From: Cyrtodaria siliqua
Taxonomy: Eukaryota > Mollusca > Bivalvia > Adapedonta > Hiatellidae
Length of the DNA stretch: 64,000 nt
NCBI GenBank assembly: GCA_037043455.1
Contig: JAWPHD010001424.1
Location: 1-64,000 of the forward strand
Direction: 5' to 3'
Shown: one piece after another, positions 54,194 through 64,000 of the stretch
Layout of the letters: each line of letters opens with the position of its first letter
Position numbering within the stretch: position 1 is the first letter of the stretch
Notes under the pieces: model-generated
The model's input: the letters and a program-made list of their open reading frames with translations, nothing else
What the model was told of the DNA's origin: nothing
The model's database searches: none
Made by a program: the position numbers and the translations under genes

Positions 54194-55462
54194 AGCTCTA
54201 CTGATCAGAGATCAGCAGAGCTTATGCCGTGGTGCGGCGTCCGTCGTCCGCCTGTCCGTCTGTCTGTCCGTAAACTTTTATTTGTAGCGACAACTCCTCT
54301 GAAACTACCGGATGGATATTCATGAAACTTTACAGAAATGTTGCCCATAAAGTCTAGTTGATCCTAGCAAAAATTCATGTTGATGTGAAATCCAAGATGG
54401 CCGCCAAAGCTAAAAACAGAGTTTTAAAATACAAGTTTGTAGCGACTACTTCTTGAAAACTATAAGTGATATTGATATGGGACTTTTTCTAAAATGATCA
54501 GCATGACATGTTGTTGATCCTTGTCAAAAATCATTTTGATTCAACGTTAAACATGGCTGCCAGCGGCCATCTTTGTTTTTATAGAGTTATATAGTAAAAA
54601 CTTGTAGCGACTACTCCTCTGAAACTACTTGATGGATTGTCATGAAACTTCACAGGAATGTTGCTCTTGATGTCTAATTGATCCTAGCAAAATTTCAGAT
54701 CTGCCAGAAATTCAAGATGGCCGTCACAGCTAAAAATAGATTTTTAAAAAATAAGTTTGTAGCGACTACTTCTTGAAAACTATAAGTGATATTGATATGG
54801 GACTTTTTCTAAAATGATCAGCATGACATGATGTTGATCCTTGTGGAAAATAATTTTGATTCGACGTTAAACATGGCTGCCAGTGGCCATCTTTGGTTAC
54901 ATAGAGTTATATAGTAAAAACTTGTAGCGACTACTCCTCTGAAACTACTTGACGGATGTTCATGAAACTTCACAGGAATGTGGCTCTTGATGTCTAGTTG
55001 ATCCTAGAAAAATTTCAGGTCGGCCGGAAATTCAAGATGGCCGCCACAGCTAAAAATAGATTTAAAATAAATAAGTTTGTAGCGACTACTTCTTCAAAAC
55101 TATAAGAGATATTGATATGGGACTTTTTCTAAAATGATCAGTATGACATGGTGTTGGTCCTTGTCGAAAATCGTTTTGATTTGACGTTAAACATGGCTAC
55201 CAGCGGCCATCTTTGTTTACATAGAGTTATATAATGAAAACTTGTAGCGTCTACTCCTCTGAAACTACTTGACGGATTTTCATGAAACTTCACAGGAATG
55301 TTGCTCTTAATGTCTTATTGATCCTAGCAAAATTTCAGGTTGGCCGGAAATTCAAGATGGCCGCCACGGTTAAAAATAGATTTTCAAAAAACAAGTCTGT
55401 AGCGACTACTTCCTGAAATCAAAATCAATCAGTAGAGCTTCAAGGTCATTGACCTCTTGTTT
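54194..55462 (+). mobile_element. Family B non-autonomous element, complete
   Basis: Starts TTTTTAGCTCTACTGATCAG, then AGATCAGCAGAGCTTATGCC and a GTCCGTCGTCCGCCTGTCCG run. It carries four core units of about 320 bp (GTAGCGACTACTCCTCTGAA, ACATGGCTGCCAGCGGCCAT, CAAGATGGCCGCCA). It ends ATCAATCAGTAGAGCTTCAA, hairpin AAGGTCATTGACCT and CTTGTTTTT. The AGCTCTACTGAT start is repeated inverted near the 3' end (ATCAGTAGAGCT). Confidence 0.85.
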
Positions 55463-58070
55463 TTATTCAATTTTCGTCTCAAATTATCAGTTGCCTCTGT
55501 TAAAATAGTTGTCATTTCACTGTTGGCAAACATCAAGGAAATGATCAAGTTGTTGCCCTAATTCAATTCCAGGGAACCAATTATCGTAATTCTAATAAAA
55601 TGTAACGCTTCAAGACTGTGGACTTACCATGTTACACAAGGCATAGACATCCATATGTGATAACATCTGAAAATTGCCTATGCGTTTAACCCAAACATGT
55701 GGCCTCTGTTCCCCAACCACCCCCACCACCCATGTCAACATGAACAAAAACACCTAAGTGGATGAAGGGGTAGGGGTAGGTGGTTGAAAAAGGGGAGGCA
55801 GGGGATGAAATATCTTTTACTGTATACTTGGCATTGACATGTTACTCGTCCTTATAGGATGTTTACTCGTCCTGCTCTGATTGTAAAATTCACAAAGTAG
55901 TCAGATACCATCATTTAACACTATTATATATATATATATAAATAAAACAAAGGGAAACATCATAATGTGTTGTTTTTTCTTTATATAAATCAATGAAAAT
56001 TATGAAACTTTGACGATAGATGACTATATTCATATTCATATTCCATAGTTAACTACAGTCTGATCATGGCCATTACAGTTACTCTGGCATGGTATATATT
56101 TTCCCCCTTTTCCTGTGAAAAATTACCCTCTTAAAAAAGAAACATACATTTTTTTATTAGAAAATGTTAAACTCCAATACAGGAAAACAGTATACTTTTT
56201 GCAATTCCCCTTCCTGAAGGCCCTGGCCCCAGTCACCTAAAAGCTGACTAGTATACTATTTGTATAACATCAAATACCGTAATGTTCGCGCTCCGTGAAA
56301 TTAGAACGGGATCGCGTCAATTTCCTAATATCCGGTTGACTTAAATTGCAGTTTATTGCTGAATAAACAGATTGCGACTACTTTCTGCATAATAATTATT
56401 TTCTGTGTTGTTGTTTTCTACTGAAATGTTACTTGTCCTCTCGGACGACCGATTCATGGATTTCACTCGTCCGGATTCGAATTTCACTTGTCAATATGAG
56501 TGGATGAGTGGAATATTCGTGCCCTGGGAGCAATTGGCTGATTAACCTAAAATAAGCTCAACAAAATTGTCATTTGAACTTAATTGATTGCATGTTATGA
56601 TCTGCCATAATAATTTTCTTGATAAAACATATTCACAGATTGTTAATTCCTGCATAGATCTATAAGGTTTGAAAGCAATTTTACCTTTATAGCATGTCTA
56701 GGTTAAATGGAACGACTGATCCGAAGACTATAAAACTAGAAGTTCATTTCTTCATTTGATTTAACCTAATATGTGACATCCATAACTTTGTATTCGTTTG
56801 ATAGCTTTTGTTTTATCATACATTTAAGTGAGCTCATTTGTAAAAAACTCTGTTCATTAATGTCTAAATACGGCCATTAAAATGTCATCGGATTTGTCTG
56901 CTTTGTCCTACAGTCATGTAATTAATACAGGGTCTTACAGGACTACTTATTTATTATCGAATTTCTTTACAGAGTTGACATATATGATAGATGCAATAGC
57001 TTGTCGAAATATCATTTTGCCAACAAGTTTAATTAACTTAATTGTGTAACTAATAAGAAATGCTTGTATAACCTATGGATCCTGTTTAACTTTCGTTGTA
57101 ATAGCATGGGAAGATTCTAGCTAGCTTTCAGAATAATATCGGCAAAGATTGCCGTCCGTCCCTTTAAGGTAACTTTAAGCACAAAATGTTGACATTTGTT
57201 TGCATGAACTTGTCAATCAAAGAAGCTTATAAGACCATAATTCTGTCAATTTGTTTAAGTGCCAATTAATTGCTCTGTAACTGTATTAATACACTTCGTC
57301 TCCTCTTGTCTGGATACATCAGTCTGTGTTATATTGCTCTTGATTTGAACACACATCATTTTACAATTCCCACTTAAATTATTTTTTGTCCTATAATTCA
57401 ACATTTGTCATGTCTTGCAGTACGCTTATGCCCTGCAACTAAAGTGAATGAGGCATTTAGTGTTACCCTAGTCCGTCCGTCTGTCCCGTATGGACAAACA
57501 TTAAAGTTTCACATTCAGGTTTTTTATTAAGTCGAGTTTTCGGATGCCATAACATGACAGCAGTATGTTCCTATTAAAAGTGGACAGTATGAATGACCTT
57601 CACCTACTTATAACAGTCAGGGGCATAACTGTGTCTAAACACAAGGGCTAGGGGGTCCGACGGTATTTTAAGCAGCAAACAGTATGTTCTTAACCCGCGA
57701 TTTCAAGCTTTTGTAATCAGCGATTTCGCAACAAAATCATCGGAACAGAACAAAATAACATATATTAATATGAATACTTGCTTTCTGAAAATCTTTGAAA
57801 ATTTTGCACAATCATGGTGTGTTTGGTTACCAAAGACCTCGAGCGATTTCAACTTTTATTTTCTGAAAAGACCACGAGTAAAAATTGGTATGAGCTGACC
57901 ATACCCCTCCACCCCATACCCCACTCTGTTTTTATTGCTTTTTATTTTTTTTGATTTCTGGGGACAATGTGCAGGCACGTGCCACTGACAGTATGTTATT
58001 TTACATTCAAGTTTTTCGTAAAAGTGCATTTCCTACTTCCATCAGTAGGTCATTGTGACTGACCTTCACC
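55463..58070. other. Long intergenic stretch, no gene recognised
   Basis: AT-rich. Words such as TTACTCGTCCT (55850, 55863) and TTACTTGTCCTCTCGGACGA (56428) hint at an old repeat; a TA run lies at 55925-55940. GTCCGTCCGTCTGTCCCGTA at 57471 is a fragment of a tandem-core element head. No exon or RNA gene supported. Confidence 0.45.
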
Positions 58071-58073
58071 TAC

Positions 58074-58149
58074 TTTGAAAGCCTTAAAGCAGCCAAACAT
58101 ATACTCCAGTACTCACACAATAACAGCTGGTTCGAATCCCACAATTGAG
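58074..58149 (+). mobile_element. SINE type B head, split from its body
   Basis: GCCTTAAAGCAGCC to AGCTGGTTCGAATCCCACAA is the tRNA-like head. The body resumes at 58665. The intervening 515 bp is an insertion built of inverted repeats. Confidence 0.65.
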
Positions 58150-58664
58150 AATATAAGAATCCATCATGAGTATCCATGTGAGATAGGGAAATCTCACCTG
58201 AGGGGTCAGAATTGCAACCATTATGCACTTAGGACGTTTCATGTAAGAGTCACATGTCATGTAGGATATATAGTTTTCTTGCATACCGGACAAGGATATC
58301 CGTCATTTTACCAGGGCTAGATTTTTCCATCTTACCCTAGGGTCGAGATAAAATTCACGCGCAACAATAACGATGTCAATAAGGTGAACAGATGGATGAT
58401 GACATTGTGTTAAAAAAAATTAAAACGTTAATTATTGGCGACGTCAACGAACAAAATGTCACTGACATGCAAGAAAAAGAATCCATCATGAGTTTATACA
58501 TGTGAGATAGGTAAATCTCACCCTCGGGATCAGAATTGCGACCAGGAACTCGGCAGAGCCTCGTCCCTGGTTACAGTTCTGACTCGGGTGAGATTTCCCC
58601 ATCTCACATGGATACTGCCATGATGGATTCTTATAGTCTTCCATGGGGAATAACCCTCTCACAT
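58150..58664. mobile_element. Fold-back insertion splitting a SINE
   Basis: 58479-58632 is a palindrome: AAGAATCCATCATGAGTTTA, CATGTGAGATAGG, AATCTCACCCTCGGGATCAG against TCTGACTCGGGTGAGATTTC and CTCACATGGATACTGCCATG. A third arm (AAGAATCCATCATGAGTATC) lies at 58158-58210 in direct orientation to the first. Confidence 0.75.
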
Positions 58665-58800
58665 GACTAGAAATGGGAGAAAGTGTCGATTCTTGTCGGT
58701 TTTACACAGGAAAAATGGTGTGGTACCAGAAATTGACCGTCATATATGGCCTAACATGTGCTAAAAATGACATATAACATCATTCAAACAAACACATAAA
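58665..58800 (+). mobile_element. SINE type B body, continuation of 58074-58149
   Basis: AATGGGAGAAAGTGTCGATT, TTTTACACAGGAAAAATGGT, TGACCGTCATATATGGCC and TGTGCTAAAAATGACATA match the bodies at 8285 and 43564. Confidence 0.75.
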
Positions 58801-59624
58801 CAGGTTAAGTATAATGACTTCAGTGTCTTACTTTTTCAGAAGAAAAAATCCGATCTGTATCTCGATAGTCTAAGCAACTTATTATAACCCTTAAAGCAGG
58901 GCATTCATGCCCATTGACATATTTTATAGTTTTAATTACTGAGTAAGAATTAAATATTATCACTGTAAATTGTAAACATATTTATTTAATTTTTTACCTT
59001 CTATTTCCAGCCTTGGGTGCTTCCCATCTGTCTGTTGCTAGTCTCATCTGTTTTTGATCACTTATTATGACAATGCATGTACATGAAAATCAATTTGTAA
59101 ACTTGTAAAACAAAGGTCAAAATAATAAATTTGCCTGCTGTAACATTAACATGATGTCACCTAAATGAGGTTCTGCTGTAGGGTAATCTGTTAACATTTT
59201 ATTACCCATGTATTATCCAAGATATAAACATATAGAATAAAACCTCAACAAACACCTCTGTTTAACGGTCAATGTTAGTAATTTGTCCTGCATTTCATAC
59301 CATATCTGTCGTAATTAATCACAAATCATTAATCACCCTTCTGTTAATTAACCCATTAATATGATGGATTATTTGATAGCAACTTTACAGCAGAATCATA
59401 AATGCATCATGTTCTTTAAAGGGACACACAACAATCTTGATTTTTTTAAAAACTCGCAACGTCCCGTTAGTTTTTCTCTTAATTTGCATTTGTTCAATCA
59501 TTAATATTAATTTTTAGAATAGTTCAAAGCCAATTATATTTACATATTACTATCTTTATATAATATTGCACCAATAATATATTTTAAAAAATTGGTAAAA
59601 TAACGAAGAAAATTGAAATCTCAT
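58801..59624. other. Spacer, no gene recognised
   Basis: AAAGGGACACACAACAATCTTG at 59418 belongs to a dispersed motif also at 31278, 31725, 32578 and (reverse) 60650. The rest is AT-rich without features. Confidence 0.45.
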
Positions 59625-60568
59625 TTTTAGCTCGACTGATCAGAGATCAGCAGAGCTTATGCCGTGGTGCGGCGTCCGTCGTCCGTCCATCTGTCCGTAA
59701 ACTTTTATTTGTAGCGACAACTCCTCTGAAACTACTGGATGGATATTCATGAAACTTTACAGAAATGTTGCCCATAAAGTCTAGTTGATCCTAGCAAAAA
59801 TTCATGTTGATGTGAAATCCAAGATGGCCACCAAAGCTAAAAATAGAGTTTTAAAATACAAGTTTGTAGCGACTACTTCTTGAAAACTATAAGTGATATT
59901 GATATGGGACTTTTTCTAAAATGATCAGCATGACATGATGTTGATCCTTGTCAAAAATCTTTTTGATTCAACATTAAACATGGCTGCCAGCGGCCATCTT
60001 TGTTTACATAGAGTTATATAGTAAAAACTTGTAGCGACTACTCCTCTGAAACTACTTGGCGGATTGTCATGAAACTTTACAGGAATGTTGCTCTTGATGT
60101 CTAATTGGTCCTAGCAAAATTTCAGGTCGGCCGGAAATTCAAGATGGCCGCCACAGCTAAAAATAGATTTAAAATAAATAAGTTTGTAGCGACTACTTCT
60201 TGAAAACTATAAGAGATATTGATATGGGACTTTTTCTAAAATGATCAGTATGGCATGATGTTGGTCCTTGTCGAAAATCGTTTTGATTTGACGTTAAACA
60301 TGGCTGCCAGCGGCCATCTTTGTTTACATAGAGTTATATAATGAAAACTTGTAGCGACTACTCCTCTGAAACTACTTGACGAATTTTCATGAAACTTCAC
60401 AGGAATGTTGCTCTTGATGTCTAATTGATCCTAGCAAAATTTCAGGTCGGCCGGAAATTCAAGATGGCCGCCACGGTTAAAAATAGATTTTCAAAAAACA
60501 AGTCTGTAGCGACTACTTCCTGAAATCAAAATCAATCAGTAGAGCTTCAAGGTCATTGACCTCTTGTT
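59625..60568 (+). mobile_element. Family B non-autonomous element, shorter copy
   Basis: Starts TTTTTAGCTCGACTGATCAG and ends with the same AAGGTCATTGACCTCTTGTT as 54194-55462, with three core units instead of four. Very high identity between copies suggests recent spread. Confidence 0.85.
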
Positions 60569-60735
60569 TTATTTAATTATATGCAAGCAGTTTTAAAGTC
60601 AAAATTGCGCAGAATAACTAAATCAGGAGCAAATTTTAATGTTTGAATAAAACTCAAGATTGCCATGTGTCCCTTTGATATGTCCAGCTGAGAGATAGTG
60701 ACATAATGTTCATCAATATGTTTGAGTCTAAGGAT

Positions 60736-61035
60736 CAGGGCCCAGTGGGTAGGAAGGTGGACTTGGAACCAGACCAGCACCACTGATTTTCGTTTGAGTG
60801 TTCTTAGGCGAGACACTTTCCATTAGCCTTGTCCGTTGGATGTGGACGTTAACTTGGTGGTCCCGTGTTTTGAAGTCTATCCTCCAAGCAGTTTTAAAGA
60901 TCGATATGACTCCATTTGTTAGTAAGAGTAAAGGGCAGGTTCTCTAATTCCTGTCTGTCATTCCCCTCTCTGTGGCAGCTCTAACTATAACCTATATTGT
61001 GTTGTTGAGCCTGTTAAATAACATTCATACAGTCA
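60736..61035 (+). mobile_element. tRNA-derived SINE (type A)
   Basis: GGGCCCAGTGGGTAGGAAGG head, then TTAGGCGAGACACTTTCCAT, TGTCCGTTGGATGTGGACG, CTATCCTCCAAGCAGTTTTA and GTGTTGTTGAGCCTGTTAAA with an ACATTC tail. Parallel to 38167-38487. Confidence 0.75.
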
Positions 61036-61870
61036 AAGGATCACATTGAAACTTTGATTCGGACTCAAGACTCAAAAAAAGAATGAACTCAGTGGTTTTC
61101 GTCAAAAATCTGAGTTTGTTTTTTAGGCTCAACACTTTAGACTGCTTTCAACATGTTTGATTCTTAGATTCACACATGGTGATGATAATGGAATATGAAG
61201 TTTAGTGGTTTGCTTGTGGACACAGCATGAACATGTCAGTAACTGATAGGCTTCCAGAAAGTGAATATTAAAATAATTTTCAAACAGTTTAATTCCATCT
61301 GTCCAAATAAAAGCTAGCTTATTGTTTTGGATGCAAATTGTTTTAATATACTTAAACAACATAAAAATTATAACTTTTCTCTAGCAATTGTGCCATGACT
61401 TGTCCGTAAACCTTTGATTTCAGAACCGTTAAAAGCCAGAAAACATGCAAATAAAAATGCAATGTTGATGTTATTTAAAACAACACAATGTTCCAACAAT
61501 GCATTTTAATTGTATATAACAGTATGAAGCTGCATAGTTTCTGTGTTACATTTAATGTAAGTTGTGAGTTGTGAGAATTTGTTGCATTACGCTCAATCTC
61601 ACAAAATATTTAGTATTATTCTTAAAAAATCCATATTGTATAAGAAATAAAAGATTTCTAGCAGGTCCGTAATGTGCGAGATCAAAACCCGATGTTTGGG
61701 ACTTGAAACGCATTGAAACAGCATACCCAGGTCTTTGGTATCGATGATTTTCAAGTTTGTTTATCTGGCACAATATTAACCCGCTGGAAATATTTTATTT
61801 CTTAAATCAAGGTAGGAATTTTCATTGATTAAGTCTGAAAATAGCTTTCATTTTAATTTGTCCACAGTAT
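61036..61870. other. Spacer, no gene recognised
   Basis: AT-rich. Open frames of 73-77 codons on the minus strand have no recognisable domain. Confidence 0.45.
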
Positions 61871-61892
61871 ATACTACTATTCCATTCCTAGG

Positions 61893-62041
61893 GAAGTCAA
61901 TGGTTAGAACTATTTATCAGAGGGAGTGACTTCTGACCCGAGAAGGGTACTATTGCACGGGGCGGTATGCCAAGTGCAACTGTACTGTTCAAGGGTCAGT
62001 AGTCACTCCCGGAGGATAAATAGTTCTAATCCATTGACTTC
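61893..62041. repeat. Palindrome, arms about 50 bp
   Basis: GAAGTCAATGGTTAGAACTA, TTTATC, GGGAGTGACTTCTGACCC at the left; GGGTCAGTAGTCACTCCC, GATAAATAGTTCTAATCCAT and TGACTTC at the right. Loop of about 65 bases. Confidence 0.9.
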
Positions 62042-62071
62042 TAACGAATGAAATGGTTGTTTTATTATATA

Positions 62072-63087
62072 GGGTCAAACCCGGTACGTTCGCACACCTT
62101 CATATTCAGGCACTTGTTTTGACACATATCTGTGCGCCGGAAGCTTTATGAAATAATTGCGTAATGAAGGGTCACATGCCGATCGTTTTCAAATGAAAAC
62201 AGAATTAATCATTCCATTTAACACTTATAAAACCACCTCTCTGGTACAGTCGGACTCTTACATGATGATACACTCAGACATCTGCGAAAGTTCGAAAACC
62301 GTAAAATGGTTTTAAAAAAAAATCACTATACAAGGTAAAAGACGGTAAGGAGCCATACAAAACTACTATTTAAGAACATAATTATATACAAACATAGAAA
62401 AACACGTCCAAACACATCATTTGCCTTCATTTTCCTGGGGCTGGAAGTGTGGGGGTTCCAAACTGATTCACTCAGATTTATTAGATCTATAATAATTTTT
62501 AAAATTAAATTAATGTTGATTGTTTTGGAAGGTAAAAAGTAAGAGTGATACCTCTAGCTTAATGCCCTAGCCTAAATCCGCACATTTCATTTGAAAGTAC
62601 AAGTTTGAATTGAGTGTATTAATGTGTCCGATTGTACCATCCACTATTTTACCAGGGGTATGGTACAGTCGGACACTTTCATTTTGTCAAATAAATGAAC
62701 CCAACAATAAACGAATACATTTTTATATTTTAATCATCAACTACGTAACTTAATTGTTCAAATGGACACACATTTCAAAGAAGTATGACCAACAAGATTG
62801 AGTAATATCGCAGATTTGCTGGTGTGGTTTAAACAGGATGCTCCTATATGAAATGTTTGTAAATGGCGCCAAAACAGGTTTCGATGACGTATGCATTATT
62901 TGACAAATCAAAAAGTGTGTTACACTTTGAATAATAATAACAAACTCAAAGCTAAGAACATAGATTTTTAATGGATAAGATTATGACATCATACGTGATT
63001 ATACCGGGAAGTACTCTCAAACAGTGTTTTGAGTGTAATCAAGCGTTCGATCGTACCAGGCTGTCCGAATCTACCGGGTTTTGACCC
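62072..63087. mobile_element. TIR DNA element, GGGTCAAACCCGGTA ends, TA flanks
   Basis: Left GGGTCAAACCCGGTACG, right CTACCGGGTTTTGACCC, inverted over about 15 bases with one extra base. TA at 62070-62071 and 63088-63089. Inside, GGTACAGTCGGAC (62243, 62651) and complements (GTCCGATTGTACCA at 62626; GTACCAGGCTGTCCGAAT at 63053) form subterminal and internal repeats. About 1 kb, no transposase. Confidence 0.75.
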
Positions 63088-63089
63088 TA

Positions 63090-63880
63090 TCATAAAATAT
63101 AAGCATTTTTTGAAGTTTTTTACTTAAAAATTTAAATAAAATTTAAAAAAGTGTTCTGTAAGGCCATGTAACAAAAAGTATGAGTTTCCTATGTGGTCAC
63201 AAACACATAATGCCTTGCTGCTTATAAAAAACGCGCCGATCACATAGATGAACTATTGCACACTAATTTTACAATTGCACGGTTACGGAATGAACTATGC
63301 ACTGTCACATAATGTTGACGTCATTTTTGCTGTCTTAACAAAAGCCTGACACTGAATCAGATGAACTAATGTATGATTGCACGGTTATGGAATGAAATAT
63401 TGCACGGTTGACATATTTCCCATTGGAATGGTTGAAACGATTTAGTTCTAGGTCATTGAAAACCGCTTATATTTTATGGTATATATAATTATAAATACCA
63501 CTGTTTCTTTTCTCCGCAAGGGCCTCAAACAGTCTTGTCAAATATTGAAATTTGGGATTTAATTTATAGATATGAAAACATTCTCCACCTAAAGTCAGGA
63601 TTTTCAGATGGACACTTTTGATAATTTGTGCAAACTATTGATTTACAAATGTTGGCAATTGATAAGAGTGAGTGTGGGCTTGTACTTATCTACCTAATAA
63701 TGAATGGATTGATGTCGACTTAATAAGGCCACTGATGTCATTACTGTATACTGTGTGACGCAGTATATTCTCAGGTGCCTTGCCTAGACTGATAAATACA
63801 TTATATTAAATAATAGCGCCCAAGGCCGAATCCATCTTAAAATTGTTGATTTTTATAGGTTGTGTTTGTTAATGTTTGAA
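63090..63880. other. Spacer, no gene recognised
   Basis: ATTGCACGGTTACGGAATGAAC and ATTGCACGGTTATGGAATGAAA-type words occur at 63277 and 63379 (about 100-bp spaced repeat). Nothing else. Confidence 0.45.
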
Positions 63881-63885
63881 TGGAA

Positions 63886-64000
63886 GTTTGTCTCGTTAAA
63901 TGAGAAAGTGTTGATTCTTTAATACGGATGGCTGAGGTAAACAGTACTGGTTCTATGCTGGAAAATGAGGTGGTCCACCCCTACCACAAAAAAAATTAAG
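63886..64000 (+). mobile_element. SINE type B, cut by window end
   Basis: AATGAGAAAGTGTTGATTCT, ATACGGATGGCTGAGG, ACTGGTTCTATGCTGGAAAA and CTACCACAAAAAAAATTAAG. Body of the type B family; its tRNA head is missing. Confidence 0.7.

Noticed and set aside
1..64000. CRISPR-like arrays, operons or phage/viral genes
   Set aside because: Regular repeats here are tandem satellites or minisatellites without unique spacers. Gene structure is spliced eukaryotic; no prokaryotic or viral protein was recognised.

Overview
The window looks like nuclear DNA of a bivalve mollusc. Three things point there: AT-rich intron-rich genes with animal GT-AG splice sites, protein similarity to animal orthologues, and a very dense load of bivalve-type repeats (tandem-core elements, tRNA-derived SINEs, palindromic MITEs). 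Species cannot be fixed from the sequence; a heterodont clam is a guess. No prokaryotic, organellar or viral genes were seen.

Only three protein-coding loci are convincing. (1) MRPL18 (mitochondrial ribosomal protein uL18m), minus strand, six exons from 20947 down to 13025. The spliced exons keep frame exactly and give 600 nt including the stop (199 aa). (2) NLE1 (notchless homolog, 60S ribosome assembly WD40 protein), plus strand, eight exons found from 23994 to 37751. They encode the NLE domain and the first WD40 blades; the last third was not found in the window. MRPL18 and NLE1 are head to head with about 3 kb between start codons, so a cytosolic ribosome-assembly factor and a mitochondrial ribosomal protein share one upstream region. 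(3) An apparently intronless multi-pass membrane protein, minus strand, 41861 to 40276, with a KEPRKPSSGG decapeptide repeat near its N terminus and a one-base frameshift in that repeat. It lies 3' of the last NLE1 exon found.

The rest is mostly repeats. 1-2453: a G-rich minisatellite joined to a non-autonomous element (family A, reverse). 2440-4640: two decayed LINE 3' ends. 4620-7800: a 66-bp satellite interrupted by two mobile elements. 8285-12770: SINEs, 145-bp repeats, and family B and A elements. 13-21 kb: MRPL18 with TIR and fold-back elements in its introns and an inverted repeat around a 193-bp tandem array at its 5' end. 27.1-30.7 kb: NLE1 intron 2 with a triple nest of transposons. 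45.6-50.2 kb: another nest carrying the C-rich mirror of the minisatellite at 1-1706. 52-61 kb: fold-back elements and two more family B copies. 61.8-63.1 kb: a hairpin and a TIR element. A SINE runs into the window end.

The most coherent non-genic system is a set of element families (A, B, C, and probably D and E). Each starts after a T-run with AGCTC, carries a subterminal inverted repeat of that start near its 3' end, then a family-specific hairpin and CTCTTG or a close variant before another T-run, with a tandem core between. This is the layout described for Helentron-type rolling-circle non-autonomous elements and bivalve pearl-like elements. The assignment is inferred from structure; no Rep/helicase gene is present.
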